From: Peromyscus leucopus
Lineage: Eukaryota > Chordata > Mammalia > Rodentia > Cricetidae
DNA length: 64,000 bases
Reading direction: 5' to 3'
Assembly (NCBI RefSeq): GCF_004664715.2
Contig: NC_051079.1
Span: 62,857,660-62,921,659, forward strand
The position numbers and the translations under genes are program-made. The notes beneath the pieces are model-generated. The model was not told where the DNA came from, ran no database searches, and worked only from the letters and a program-made list of their open reading frames with translations. Of this stretch, positions 1 through 10,240 are shown piece after piece. Within the stretch, counting starts at the first letter, position 1, and each line of letters begins with the position of its first letter.

Positions 1-16
1 TGTTTTGAAAGCATAC

Positions 17-85
17 TTGGTGGTAGAGCACTTGCCTAACATGCAAAGAGCCCTGTGTTTGATCCCTAGCACTAGGGCAGGGCAT
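17..85 (+). repeat. ID/B4-head fragment
   Basis: The tRNA-like string GTAGAGCACTTGCCTAACATG, followed by TTTGATCCCTAGCAC, is typical of the ID-related head found in ID and B4 SINEs. No A-tail is present. Confidence 0.65.
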
Positions 86-397
86 CAGAGACCTCCAAGA
101 CTGAAACCTAGGCTCCATTTGTTGCCTGAGGATTAGTGGAAACTCGGGAGCATCTAAGCTCCAGCTGCTCCCGACACTCTCATCCGATCATCTTTCTCTT
201 ATCTCATTTACTCATCTGTAGGAAGAGATTTTATCAGTCTTGTAGAATCACTGTGGACATGAAATAAACAGCATGGAAATAATGCATGCTCCAGGATAAA
301 GACCTAGTAACAGTTCACTTCCTTCCCTCCTGATGTAGAAAGTATACTTCTCTTCTAGAAGTAGTTCTTTTATCATTTTTTAAGTACTGTTTTTTTT

Positions 398-575
398 TAA
401 GATTTATTTATTTTATGTGCATTGGTATTTTGCCTGCATGTATTCTTGCATGAGGGTATTGGATACCCTGAAACTGGAGTTACAGACAGTTGTGAGCTGC
501 CATATAGGTACTGGGAATTGAACCCAGCTCCTCTGGAAGAGCAGCTAGTGCTCTTAACTACTGAACCAGCCCCCC
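398..575 (-). repeat. B2/B3 SINE
   Basis: It reads in reverse complement, with the T-rich tail complement at the left and the end CTTAACTACTGAACCAGCC complementary to the tRNA-derived B2 head. It explains the open frame at 422-607. Confidence 0.85.
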
Positions 576-1205
576 TTTTATCATTTTCTAAAATAGTGAC
601 ATTCTGAATGCAAAGACATTAGAATTTCAACTTTAAACGTACAAATGAGACAGTTTTTAAAACTATGTAATAAATAAATGAATGAAATTTACTTAGAACT
701 GCAGCCACATGGCCACCCTGCCATTCTCCTGGTGACAGAAGAATTCTTTCATGGCTTAGAGGCAAGTCAATGTAGGCCACAGAGTGAACAAAACAGGCCT
801 GTCATCACATCACTTTGTTCTTTGGTGAAATGATGTATGAATACTCATGCTTTTGTTGGCCTGTCGTGTCTCTAAGCATGCGAGTGCTGTGGGTTCCACT
901 TGGCTTTGATTGTGAGGGTTTTGCTGTCTTGATCAGCAACCCCCCACAAGTTGCACTGGTGTCCCTCGAGATCCTGGGACAGGGCCACTGGAGCCTCCCT
1001 TGTTCATGTAAAAGAGGTTGCATTTTCCCACAGTGCTGCGGTTGTGACTTGGCAGTAGACCCCTTCCTGTACAGTATCGGCTCTGACACTGCCACAGGGT
1101 GAACCACCAAACTCCAGGTACTCTGAGGGACGAAGGAGGTGCTGGGATGCAGGTTTGGCAGGCGCGCTCCCCTCTGGCTCCCTCACACTGTGTTACATTG
1201 TGTTC
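576..1205. other. Unique intronic stretch
   Basis: AT-rich at first, then GC-richer from about 880. Overlapping open frames of 95-113 codons occur on both strands, but none has splice sites or a recognised protein match. Confidence 0.5.
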
Positions 1206-1207
1206 TA

Positions 1208-1388
1208 GTGGCTGGGGGTATCCGTCAGTGTAGACCTCTTGCCTAGCATATGCAAAACGTGGATTCCGCCACAAAAGAGAAGGCGAAGGGAGGGAGGGAG
1301 GGAAGGGAAGCGAAGGGAAGGGAAGGGAAGGGAAGGGAAGGGAAGGGAAGGGAAGGGAAGGGAAGGGAAAGAAAGAAAAAGAAAAGCT
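1208..1388 (+). repeat. ID-like fragment with (GGGAA)n tail
   Basis: A diverged ID-type segment (CTTGCCTAGCATATGCAAA) is followed at about 1288-1388 by a near-perfect GGGAA pentanucleotide array that presumably grew from its A-rich tail. Confidence 0.7.
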
Positions 1389-1639
1389 GTTGTGTTCCTA
1401 TAGGATCTGAATTCAAGTCAACAATCTTTGAGAAAGTCCTATTTATCCCCCCAGGTATTGTATTGTGTTGAAAGAAAAGCAATCAGATCCGCATGTGTGA
1501 CAAAGGACAATGCAAAGCCAGCACCCTCTTCTCCTCAGGAGATGGAAGGAGTGAGGCTCCCAGCAGTCTCTCAGGCAGTGGCCCATCAGCCTGGCTAGGG
1601 AGGTTTCTGTTTGGTTCTCTAGAGTCAGTAATGTGCCTG

Positions 1640-1825
1640 CCAGCTGTGACAGCGCACACCTTTAATCCCAGCACTCAGGGGCAGAGGCAGGCGGTTTTCT
1701 GTGAGTTCAAGGCCAGCCTGGTCTACAGAGTGAGTTCTAGGACAGCCAAGGTTATAGAGAGAGACCCTGTCCCAAGTTAGATGTAGACAGACAGACAGAT
1801 AGATAGACAGAAAGATTGATAGATA
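1640..1825 (+). repeat. B1 SINE with GACA/GATA tail
   Basis: Shows CACCTTTAATCCCAGCACTC, AAGGCCAGCCTGGTCTACAG and GAGACCCTGTC in order, the hallmarks of B1. The tail degenerates into GACA and GATA tetranucleotides at 1785-1825. Confidence 0.88.
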
Positions 1826-2039
1826 AAATTAACATAAAAAGTGTCTTTCTAGGAATTATATTTTGTTTGCTATTGATGTGAAGCCTTTGTGATTAGCAGA
1901 AATTATGATATCCAGTAATTCAGGTTTTTCAATAATAGTTTAATAAGTACCAAAATTCTTTTGAGTCACCACACCAAGTAATTCTTTAAAATCGAGTTCA
2001 TTTTGTCTTTACCTCACTCTTGTTCATTTCCTTTTGTGT

Positions 2040-2257
2040 TATATTTATACATGTATATAAATATATACGTGTGTGTATATAGACATGTGTGTGTGTATAT
2101 ATGTGTATATATGGGTGGGCATGCCGCAGCACATGTATAAAGATCAGAGGACAGCCTGTGGGAGTCCATTCTCTCCTTCCACAACATGGGTTCCAGAGAG
2201 TAGGTCATCAGGCTTAACAGTAAGCACTGTTATTCACTGAGCCACCCTGACAGTCCA
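2040..2257 (-). repeat. B3-type SINE with TG/TA-rich end
   Basis: The left side is a TG/TA-rich run. It is followed by GATCAGAGGACAG, CATTCTCTCCTTCCAC and CACTGAGCCACCCTG, the reverse complement of a B3 element. Confidence 0.8.
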
Positions 2258-2299
2258 TTCCTGTCTTTTTATGCTCAGTTTATGATATATAAAACATTA

Positions 2300-2490
2300 A
2301 TGCTGGGCTGGAGAGGTTGCTCAGTGGTTAAGAGCACTGGCTGCTCTTGCAGGGGACCAGAGTTTAGTTCCCAGCACTGGCAGCTCACAACCACCTGTTA
2401 CACCAGTTCCAAGGAATCTGATACCTTCTTCTGACTGCCTTGGGCATCAGACATGCACACTCATATGCATAAAAATGATTTTAAATCCCC
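2300..2490 (+). repeat. B2 SINE
   Basis: Begins GGGCTGGAGAGGTTGCTCAG with box A/B-like tRNA sequence (GGTTAAGAGCACTGGCTGC and AGTTCCCAGCAC), then the B2 body and a short A-rich tail. Confidence 0.92.
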
Positions 2491-3140
2491 TTTTAAAATT
2501 AATACTGCAGTATGTTGCATGACTTATAAATAAATAGAACATATTACAAGTACATACTTCTTTTTAACGTGTAGGCATATTCGGTCAGAAAAGTTTAAAG
2601 ACCTCTGGCCTAGATTCTGGCTGACTGTCAGAAGCATCCGGGACATCAGTCTGGTGGTCTCTGAGCAGGCCCAGGGTTGGTGTCAGGAGGCTTTGTGACC
2701 ACCTCTGATGGCCTGTCACATTTAAGAGCCATTCAGTGTCTTCTGTATCTACACTGTATGCTGAATATTATCCAATGGCAAAACCCCAGCTTTTAGTAAA
2801 TAGTCAAAAATATAAGCCTAATGTATCCATTCTGAGTTTTAGTCATAAACTAGTTCATTGGATTTTGGTTTTGGTTTTGATTTTATTTTTGTATTTCTTA
2901 GAATGTTTTTAACACATGTTCCTACTCTTCAAGTATTTTTGGCCAAAGAAATTAATTTATGCATGAGTATTAGGTTAAGTCACATGAAATTGACAATATT
3001 TTTTTTAAACCATTTTGTATATCTTAGGGGTCAGCAGTCTTCCTGATCTGTAACATTGTGCTTTTAATAATAATTTCTGGAAAATGGCCATGACATTCTC
3101 TGTGATGTGTTGGACTGGTTGGTTGGCGTGGGTTCTGCAG
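2491..3140. other. Unique intronic stretch
   Basis: AT-rich sequence with no repeat family recognised, apart from short T- and GTTTT-rich runs around 2858-2900. Nothing gene-like is seen. Confidence 0.5.
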
Positions 3141-3144
3141 AACT

Positions 3145-3205
3145 CAAGAGTGAATCCACAAGCTACCGAGCATTCTAACACTAAGCTACATCCCCTGCTC
3201 CCCTT
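3145..3205 (-). repeat. ID-like fragment
   Basis: The string CTAACACTAAGCTACATCCCC is the reverse complement of an ID-type 5' end. It is diverged and lacks a tail. Confidence 0.5.
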
Positions 3206-3497
3206 TCAGTTGGTTTGGGTTTTGTTTTGGTACGTGTGATTATGTTGCTGTGTGCAGGTGCACACGTGTGTGTCTGCACACATGTGGAGACCAGAAGTCA
3301 CCCCTCCAGCACAACACCTTTCTTTCTTCCTCTGCTTCTTTTTTTCTTTTCTGAGGCACTGTTTCGGTGACCTGAAACTCACCTAGTAGGGTAGACTGGC
3401 TGGTCAACAAAGCCCCAGGAACTCTCCTGCCTCTGCTTCCCCGGCATTGGGGTCATAAGCACAGGCTTCTATATCTTTTTTTTTTTTAATCTGTTGG

Positions 3498-3663
3498 GTT
3501 TTTTCTTTCTTTCTTTCTTTTGGAGACAGGGTTTCTCTGTGTTGTTTTGGTGCCTGTCCTGGATCTCACTCTGTAGACCAGGCTGGCCTCGAACTCACAG
3601 AGATCCACCTGGCTCTGCCTACCAAGTACTGGGATTCAAGGCGTGCAACACCACCGCCCGGCT
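3498..3663 (-). repeat. B1 SINE nested in B4
   Basis: Reverse-complement B1 with T-rich tail, GAGACAGGGTTTCTCTGTG and an end at CACCACCGCCCGGC. It lies within the split B4. The flanks TCTATATCT and TCTACATCT may be a diverged target duplication. Confidence 0.9.
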
Positions 3664-3671
3664 CTACATCT

Positions 3672-3680
<9 letters not shown>

Positions 3681-3702
<22 letters not shown>

Positions 3703-3855
3703 AGTTTTTCGAGACAGGGTTTCTCTGTGTAGCTTTGCACCTTTTCCTGGAACTAACTCACTTGGTAGCCCAGGCTGGCCTCGAACTCACAGAGATTTGC
3801 CTGCCTCTGCCTCCTGAGTGCTGGGATTAAAGGCGTGCGCCACCACCGCCCGACC
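3681..3855 (-). repeat. B1 SINE with clear target-site duplication
   Basis: Full-length reverse-complement B1 with a long T run and GCGCCACCACCGCCCGAC end. The 15-bp direct repeat ACATCTGGATTTTTT occurs at 3666-3680 and 3856-3870, the footprint of L1-mediated insertion. Confidence 0.93.
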
Positions 3856-4101
3856 ACATCTGGATTTTTTTATGTGAGTTTTGGGAACTGAACTCTGCTC
3901 CTCATACTTGCAAAGCAAGCTTCACCCAGTATGAGACCCCTACCCCACTGCTTTTAATTTTCAGTTACAAATTTTCAGTGATCTGGAATGTGGCTATGTT
4001 AGCATTTTACTGCATAGTTCAGACTCTGTGGTGACGTCAAGTGGAAGTGATGGTGGATTGCTGTTGATTATCCCTGGTGATCGGAGTAGGAATGCTGCAG
4101 A

Positions 4102-4265
4102 TGGCCAGGCAGTGATGGCGCACGCCTTGAATCCCAGCACTCAGGAGGCAGAAGCAGGTGAATCTCTGAGTTTGAGGCCAGCCTGGTCTACAGAGTGAGT
4201 TCCAGCACAGCCCAGGGCTATTACAAAGAGAAACTCTGTCTCGAAAAACAAAAAACAAAAATAAA
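4102..4265 (+). repeat. B1 SINE
   Basis: Plus-strand B1 from GCCAGGCAGTGATGGCGCAC to CTCTGTCTCGAAAAAC with an A-rich tail. Confidence 0.92.
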
Positions 4266-4690
4266 CCACTGTGGATGAATTAAAAATCACAGATAATCCC
4301 CAAATACCATTTTAGTCATTAACTTAAGATTCTTTTCCTGTTAAGACTTCTCTCGAGGTCTCTTTTTATGCTTGGAAATTGACTCGTTGAAGATCTGCTT
4401 TCTCTTTCCACATTCTGCTTTGCGCTGCTCTGTAACCAAGAACAAATAAAGGACGGTAATATGGAGGTGGCAGGATCGAGACTCTTGACTCGATCGTGAA
4501 TAACCACCGTGATACACAGGGCTGACTCTTGTGTGACCATCAAACCCTAGAGAGGTCTATGGCTAGGAGGTCAGATAAAGCAGAATCCGGGTCCTTTAAA
4601 GTAGAAGTGGGAGGAGGCCTGACTTGAGGTGAGAAGGGTGTCTCTGAAGAGACTTGTCAGACAACCGCTTGGTCAAATGTGTGCCTTCCA
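4266..4690. other. Unique intronic stretch
   Basis: No repeat or gene recognised. An open frame on the minus strand (4319-4543) has no supporting features. Confidence 0.5.
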
Positions 4691-4691
4691 C

Positions 4692-4750
4692 GTCACACAC
4701 CTGTGACCCCAGCTACTTGGGAGGCTGAGGCAGGAGGACTACAAACGAAG
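4692..4750 (+). repeat. 7SL/B1-like fragment
   Basis: CCAGCTACTTGGGAGGCTGA and GGCAGGAGGA resemble the 7SL-derived core shared by B1 and Alu. The copy is short and tailless. Confidence 0.5.
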
Positions 4751-4771
4751 CATGGAGAAACAATTAACTTT

Positions 4772-4985
4772 GGGGCTGGCAGGAGGACTCAGAGGTTAAG
4801 AGCACTGGCTGCTCTTGCAGAGGACCTGGGTTCAGTTCCCAGCACCCACATTCTGGCTCACAACCATCTGTAACTCCAGCTCCTGGGGCTCTGACCCCCT
4901 CTTCTGACCTCTGTGGACACCAGGCATGCAGGGAGTACACATATATACATGCAGGCAAAACATGTAAAATAAAAATAAATCTTTT
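4772..4985 (+). repeat. B2 SINE just upstream of the DYM exon
   Basis: Begins GGGGCTGGCAGGAGGACTC and runs through the tRNA-like head and B2 body to a tail of AAATAAAAATAAATC. Its end lies about 24 bp before the exon at 5010. Confidence 0.93.
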
Positions 4986-5009
4986 CCTTACACGGCTTTT
5001 TCATTACAG
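4986..5009 (+). other. DYM: 3' splice site region of the penultimate DYM exon
   Basis: The 24 nt between the end of the B2 tail and the exon hold a possible branch point (CTTAC at 4987-4991), a short pyrimidine run (CTTTTTC) and CAG. Everything further upstream for over 200 bp is SINE-derived, so the native splicing signals are compressed into this strip. Confidence 0.6.
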
Positions 5010-5123
5010 GTGATCTCCTTCTTTAGCTCAAGGCTGCTGCAGGCTGGAGCTGAGCTGTCAGTGGAAAGAGTCTTGGAAATCATTAAACAAGGGGTTGTGG
5101 CGCTGCCCAAGGACAGACTAAAG
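5010..5123 (+). CDS. DYM: Dymeclin, penultimate coding exon
   Basis: This 114-nt exon encodes 38 residues, starting [13 protein letters not shown] and ending ALPKDRLK. It matches, from memory, the near C-terminal part of mammalian dymeclin (669 residues in human), at roughly residues 583-620. Dymeclin is a peripheral, Golgi-associated protein needed for normal Golgi organisation and secretion in cartilage and brain. The acceptor is TTCATTACAG directly before 5010. The donor is AAG then GTAAGC at 5124. Both junctions fall between codons (phase 0), so the exon adds exactly 38 codons. There is no start codon here; upstream exons lie outside the window. The segment is predicted helical and has no membrane span. 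A B2 SINE ends about 24 bp upstream. The next coding exon is 49.7 kb away. Confidence 0.95.
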
Positions 5124-5841
5124 GTAAGCCGGCTGAAGACGTGTCTGCCTCCCCTGGCTGTTGATCATTTACGCGCACGTCAGCATCTAGCTGTACTCGG
5201 AATCATGCCGCTTACTCCGTACTCATAGGTCAGAGAGACCGAATATTTGCTCTGCTCTGCCCGATACCAAAACTGCAGTTCAGAGGAGAACAGCCAAATA
5301 TGCTTTGACACCACTGAGTATCCCATGAGTAACCCCTGCACACCCCGTGAGCAGCTCTGCTGTTAACACATATGTTTTTAATCCAGTCAAGCAAATTGAA
5401 TCATACAAACCTCACCAAAGGCTAATGGGAAGGTGGAGGCGGTGGTGATGCCAGTTACTGTGGGGCCTGACGCTTGTGAGTGCCTCCCCATGTCGTTCTG
5501 GGCCTCAGCATCTGAGTGTCTCCCTCATTCAGTCCCCTTCCCAAGTAGCTAGTGTCAGCAGCTGAAGTCATCAGGGGAGGAAGCCAGCATAGGAAGGTTA
5601 GTTTACCCAGAGGACTAAACTAGAGAGTGGTTGAGCTGAGTCAGGCCCAGGCAGTCTGGCTCCAGATCCCTGGCTTACGATCCATACACTGCTTGCTGTA
5701 TGCCTTCATACAGTAATGAAAAGTACTTCATGGAAACGGGGGAAATACTGCATTTGAGAAAATACATGGTGTTTGTGTGGCAGAGGCACTCGAGGTGAAC
5801 TCATGGGCGGAAGTCCACACCTCACACCTGATCCCTCAGAG
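5124..5841. other. Unique intronic stretch
   Basis: No SINE or gene recognised after the donor site. The open frame that runs past 5123 is simply exon read-through into intron. Confidence 0.5.
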
Positions 5842-6068
5842 CAGTGGTTCTCAGTCTTCCTAGCGCTGCAGCCCTTCAGTACAGTTCCTCGTGTTGTGGT
5901 GAACCCCAACCGTAAGTTATTTTTGTTGCTATTTCCTAACTATAATTTGGTTACTGTTATGAACTGTAGTGTAAATATCTGTTTTCATATGGTCTTAGGT
6001 GACCCCTAAGATAAGGTCATTTGATCCCCCCCCCAAAGGGGTCATGACCCACAGGTTGAGAACCACTG
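5842..6068. mobile_element. hAT-type MITE (URR1-like)
   Basis: A 227-bp non-autonomous DNA element has imperfect terminal inverted repeats: CAGTGGTTCTCAGTCTTCC at the left end and GGTTGAGAACCACTG at the right. Internally it has the rodent URR1 signature (GTGACCCCTAAGA and GGGGTCATGACCCAC). It encodes nothing. The 8-bp flanks are only loosely similar, so the original duplication has decayed. Confidence 0.85.
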
Positions 6069-6548
6069 CCTGGAGCCTGGTGTGGTAGCTTAAATCATCT
6101 CATGAGCACTAAAACTTAGATTTGTGATGATAGCTTTTCTCTCTCAGAAAATACAAGAAACTCTAAAGGTGAGGATAGTTTATATGTCAAAGAAGACAAT
6201 TTACTTTTCAATTTATGGTAGCAGAGAACACAGTAAAATCTATAAGCTAAAAAAGCAAGACATTTTGCTGAAAGTGTATGTAGCTCGTAACAAGGAAGAA
6301 TTGCTCAAAAGGGTAGAAATTAAACAAAACTGTTGCCCACCCAGTTGCAAATGGTTTCACGTAAACAGATATAAGAAGGGCATTTCCAGATCTACATCCC
6401 TAGCCTCCTCTCCGGTCTCCTCCAGGCTACAGAGGAGATTTAAGGTCGTTGTATTTCCCAGAATCCTCTTCTCCCCATGATGCCACAGTTGCTGGAGATT
6501 TGGAGAGGCTGTTCTCTAGAGACAGCCTCCGGCCTCCACCAGCAGTGT
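6069..6548. other. Unique intronic stretch with an unsupported ORF
   Basis: A 118-codon frame at 6124-6480 has lysine/isoleucine-rich, non-repetitive composition. No acceptor, donor or known homologue was recognised, and the AT-rich base use favours chance. Confidence 0.4.
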
Positions 6549-6790
6549 TAGTCAGCTTTTCATTACTGTAACGCAATGCCTGAAGGAATCAACTGGCAAA
6601 GAGAGATTTGTTGTGGTAGTTTCACCCTGTGAATCAGTTGGCCCAAGTGCTCTGGGCCAGTCTTGAGACAGCATGTTATGACAGAAGCTTGTGACAAAAC
6701 AAAATTCCAGACCTAGTTCAGAGCTCAGGAACAGAAGAGGAAAGAACTGGGGCTGCAGAGTTCTCCAGTGACCCACAAACCTACCCATTC
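6549..6790 (-). repeat. Diverged MaLR-type LTR fragment
   Basis: Starts TTAGTCAGCTTTTCATTACT, matching the reverse complement of the 3' end shared by better copies at 8319, 26568 and 54271. Similarity fades after about 240 bp. Confidence 0.5.
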
Positions 6791-7730
6791 CCTCTCAACG
6801 CTTCCACTAAATGCTTAGCTGCTCCATGAGCAGGACACCAAGTCCTTAATGTCTGGGCCTTTGGAGAACATTCTGTATCCAGACTAGAGCCTGTCTTGCA
6901 GTGGGCGACTGAGGTCGTCAGTGGTCCCCAGCGGTGCTGAAGTTTGCAGTGGCTCACGGAAAGCTCTGGAAAGCTCTGGAGCACTTCAGTGGTGTTGGCT
7001 GTCATGTCACAGCTTCCCTGTGCTCTGGCTCTCAGGAAGTCGGATGTACTTGATTGACATGAGTAGAGCTTCTGTTCACCCTACCAAACCAGTCAGAGAA
7101 GTAAAACTCCTGATTTCAGGAGATAATGATTGAATGTGAAGAACTCAAAGTCTCAGAAACGCACAGCGAAGGGAAACCACAGAAGCTGCAAGGCCATCCC
7201 CAGCAGTGTGGTGGTGGTGCATCAGGGTGGGCGTCCAGGAGCAGCTGGCAAGGCTTCCGCTGAAGTCCGCAGGCCTGCCCACCGCTGGCGCTAGACCTGG
7301 ACTTCCCGTGTCCTTCGGGGTATGCACGTACCACCTCTATTGCCACACCAGGCTCTCAGCCATTGCCCCACAGGATAGCATGAAGGGGAAAGAGAGGATT
7401 CAGTGACCCACGGACAGTGTCCAAAGACACTGGTGATGCATCGTGAGAAGCGGCTAGCCATTCCGCGGACTGTGTGTAAGAGGCAGAAGGAGCAATCTGA
7501 GCCTGCTCAGACAGCCGCGGACTGTGCTGGGAGGAACTTGAATCCTGGGAAGCAGGGAACAACCTGGGGTCTTCAGTCCAGAAAGAGAGGACACAATTAC
7601 TACTTACGCATCCTCCCCTTCTCAATACGGCTTTGCCGCTGTCCCCCTCGGTGAGTTGGTTGAGTATGTCCTTTAAACAAAATTGAAGCCCAAGATGAGG
7701 AAATGAATAGCGAAAGAGGTACTAGCCTCC
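6791..7730. other. Unique intronic stretch, moderately GC-rich
   Basis: Overlapping frames of 60-89 codons on both strands occur in GC-rich sequence with several CpGs (7240-7330). None has splice sites or recognised homology. Confidence 0.45.
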
Positions 7731-7734
7731 CCCT

Positions 7735-8318
7735 TTTTTTTTTCATTTTTACTGTATTTTTTTATTTGACAAGTAAATGTGCGTATTTACATTTTAATGC
7801 AAGTGTTGGTGTGTGGGGTCAGATCAGGGTAGTGGTATATCCATCATCTCAGACATTTGCTATTTATTCTGGGGACATCCAAAAACTCTCGCTTCAGCTG
7901 TTATGAAATAGTCACTTGATTGGTGCCAACCACAGTAGTTCTACTGTGCTAAAAGTTGTTCACCTCCTGTTTCCATAAACCAGCCTCCTGCCGCACACCC
8001 CGGCTGGGCTCTGGAATCACTCTTCTACACTCTGCTTGTCTGAGATAGATCAGCGTTGTTCTTCTACATCTAAGTGAGAACATAACGATGTTTGTCTTTG
8101 TGTGCCTGACTGATTTCCATCTCCCATCCATGTTGCTGTAGATGGCAGAATTGTTCACAGTTGAGTACTATTCCATTGTGTGTGTACTACATTTCCTTAT
8201 CCATTTACTCATCCACACCCCCTGGGATGATTCCACTTCATGGCTATTGTGAAGAGTGAGGCAGGCAGGAAAATGGAGTGGTTTATTTTAGATATATATC
8301 CAATACTAGGATTGCTGG
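7735..8318 (-). repeat. Old L1 3' end remnant
   Basis: The + strand reads like the reverse complement of an ancient mammalian L1. GTATATCCATCATCTCAGAC lies in the 3' region, and TACTATTCCATTGTGTG with GGCTATTGTGAAGAGTG correspond to the end of ORF2. It is heavily mutated and has no open frame of note. Confidence 0.7.
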
Positions 8319-8912
8319 ATGTCTTGATTGGGTTTCTATTGCTGTGATAAAAAAACAATTACTTGCCGGGCGTTGGTGGCGCACGCCTTTAATCCCAGCA
8401 CTCAGGATGCAGAGGCAGGCGGATCTCTATGAGTTCGAGGCCAGCCCGGGCTACCAAGTGAGTTCCAGGAAAGGCGCAAAGCTACACAGAGAAACCCTGT
8501 CTCGAAAAACCAAAAAAAAAAAAAAAAAAAAAAAAAAAATTACCAAAAAGCACCTCAGAAGAAAGGGTTTATTTCATCTTACAGCTTATATCCCATCATC
8601 CAAGGAAGTCAGAACAGGATCTCAAGCCGGGCAGAAACCTGGAAGCCAGGGCTGATGCAGACGCCATGGAGGAGTGCTGCTTACTGGCTTGCTCTTCATA
8701 CCTTGATCAATTTTTTACAGAATCCAGGACAAACACAGGACTGCCAGCCTAAGAATGGCACCCCCACAGGGAACTGGGCCCTCCCACATCAATCATCAGT
8801 AAAGAAACATGCCCCAGCTTCCCACAGGCCAGTCCTCTGGAGACACTTTCTCAACTGAGAGTCCCTCTTCCCAACTGACTCTAGCTTGTGTTGAGTTGAC
8901 GTAAGACTGACT
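8319..8912 (-). repeat. MaLR-type LTR interrupted by a B1
   Basis: GGGTTTCTATTGCTGTGATA at the left and CTAGCTTGTGTTGAGTTGAC near the right match the copy at 54271-54685. A B1 interrupts it at 8364-8540. Confidence 0.7.
8364..8540 (+). repeat. Young B1 nested in LTR
   Basis: Near-consensus B1 from TTGCCGGGCGTTGGTGGCGC to GTCTCGAAAAACC, with a poly(A) tail of about 29. AATTAC flanks both sides. It accounts for the 125-codon frame at 8278-8655. Confidence 0.92.
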
Positions 8913-9604
8913 GGCATCCTAGATCTATTTCCAGTTTTTCTAATACAGTCTCTGTACTGACTTCTTCCATACCGTGCCAGCCTTTTTAATCTTTTGACAC
9001 TGTTTCTCAAAATTCTGGCAAATGTAACTTGTCAGTAAATTTTAGAACCTAAATTCTACAGTAAATAGTAATGCTGTGAGATATTTCTCCCAGCGTGCAT
9101 AGCAGTGAACTGACCCTGTTGTCACCCCAGCTTTCTAGGTGAAGCAGCTAAGACCTCAGGACACCGAGTAGTGTTCAAGTGCAGAGCTGGTCCAGCAACA
9201 CGCCTTAACAAAGCAGCCTTTCTCCAGTGATATTTTACTCTGCTAGCCTGGGCTGTGATGAAGAGTACTCATAAGTTAGGGTTAGTCTGAGATCATGGTA
9301 GGCTAATGTTGTTCGTAAGCCCAAATGTGAGCCAGAGAAGCAGGTGAGGTTACAGTACAGAGCCTGTATATCACGTGTGGTGAGGAGGAGGTTGTATAGA
9401 ACCCGAGGAAGAGAGGATCCCAGGAGATACAGTGTCCGACCCCTGCAAGTATTATATCATAGAAAAGTCAGGCATTTCATCTTTGGGGTGGAAATTGGAC
9501 CAAGAGAATACCTGCAGCAAAGTCTGGGAGCAAATATAAGAACATCGTGTGATCCAAGGGCACAGGAGAGGTGGGTTAAAAGAAGTCCATGGGAGCTTGG
9601 GGGC
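8913..9604. other. Unique intronic stretch
   Basis: No confident repeat; 9090-9210 faintly resembles an old MIR. A 98-codon frame at 9344-9640 is unsupported. Confidence 0.4.
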
Positions 9605-10240
9605 GGCTCCTTTGGTAAACTGCTTGCCGCACAGGCATGAAGATCCATAGCACCCATGTAAAGAGCTGGGCTCAGAGGCACACATTCGCCACCCCAGTGC
9701 TGGGACAGTGGAGACAGGGGGTCCCTGCAGCCCATCGTTAGCTAGTCCAGGTGGTTATGGAATATGACTTTAACTAGGCAAAGATGTGTTATATTTGTTT
9801 ATGCTGCATTTTTTAACGATGTAAAGATGTGTTGCTTTGCCTGCCTAAGGCACCTGATTGTTGTAATAAAAAAGCTGAGCGGCCAATAGCAAGGGAATAG
9901 AGGGATAGGCCAGGCTGGTGGGCAGAGAGAATAAGTAGAAGGAGGAATCTAGGCTTGAGGGAGAACAATAGAAAATGAGAGAGCAAGGAAGAAAGATGCC
10001 CAGGGACAGACAGACAGACAGACACGGAGAGTAGTATATACAAAATGAAATAAAGGTAAAAAAGACCCAAGGCAAAACATAGATGAAGAAACAGGTTAAG
10101 TTGAGTTATAAGAGCTAGCAAGAAACAAGCATTTGTAACTAATAAGTCTTGGTGTCTTTATTTGGGAGCTGGTTGGTGGCCCAAAAGAAAGCCTGCTACA
10201 CCAGGTTCAACAAGAGACCCTGTCTCAAAAATACGATGGA
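9605..10240 (+). repeat. B4 SINE split by a solo LTR
   Basis: The ID-like head and B1-like middle lie at 9605-9751 (CTGCTTGCCGCACAGGCATG, CCCAGTGCTGGGACAG). The end (TTCAACAAGAGACCCTGTCTC) resumes at 10206. The interruption is the LTR at 9752-10200. Confidence 0.75.
9752..10200 (+). mobile_element. Solo LTR with 5-bp target duplication
   Basis: A 449-bp element starts TGGTTATGGAATATG and ends GCCTGCTACA, with a 5-bp duplication CCAGG at 9747-9751 and 10201-10205. An AATAAA lies at 10049-10054, in the place expected for the R region. No internal retroviral sequence or second LTR is present, so it is a solo LTR. Related copies lie at 16020, 24210 and 56177. Confidence 0.85.

Larger units (their letters stand above)
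3240..3945 (-). repeat. B4 SINE split by two later B1 insertions
   Basis: The B1-like half of a B4 (ACATGTGGAGACCAGAAGTC through the CCGGCATTGGGG region) occupies 3240-3475. The ID-like half (GGGAACTGAACTCTGCTCC and CTTGCAAAGCAAGC) is at 3871-3945. The middle is two inserted B1 copies. Confidence 0.75.
1..5009 (+). other. DYM: 3' end of the preceding DYM intron
   Basis: This is non-coding, SINE-rich sequence ending at the acceptor before 5010. No further DYM exon is visible in it, so the preceding exon is outside the window. Confidence 0.8.

Noticed and set aside
17..85. tRNA-like sequence
   Set aside because: The ID/B4 SINE heads throughout the window mimic tRNA boxes. None folds into a convincing full tRNA, so no tRNA gene is called.
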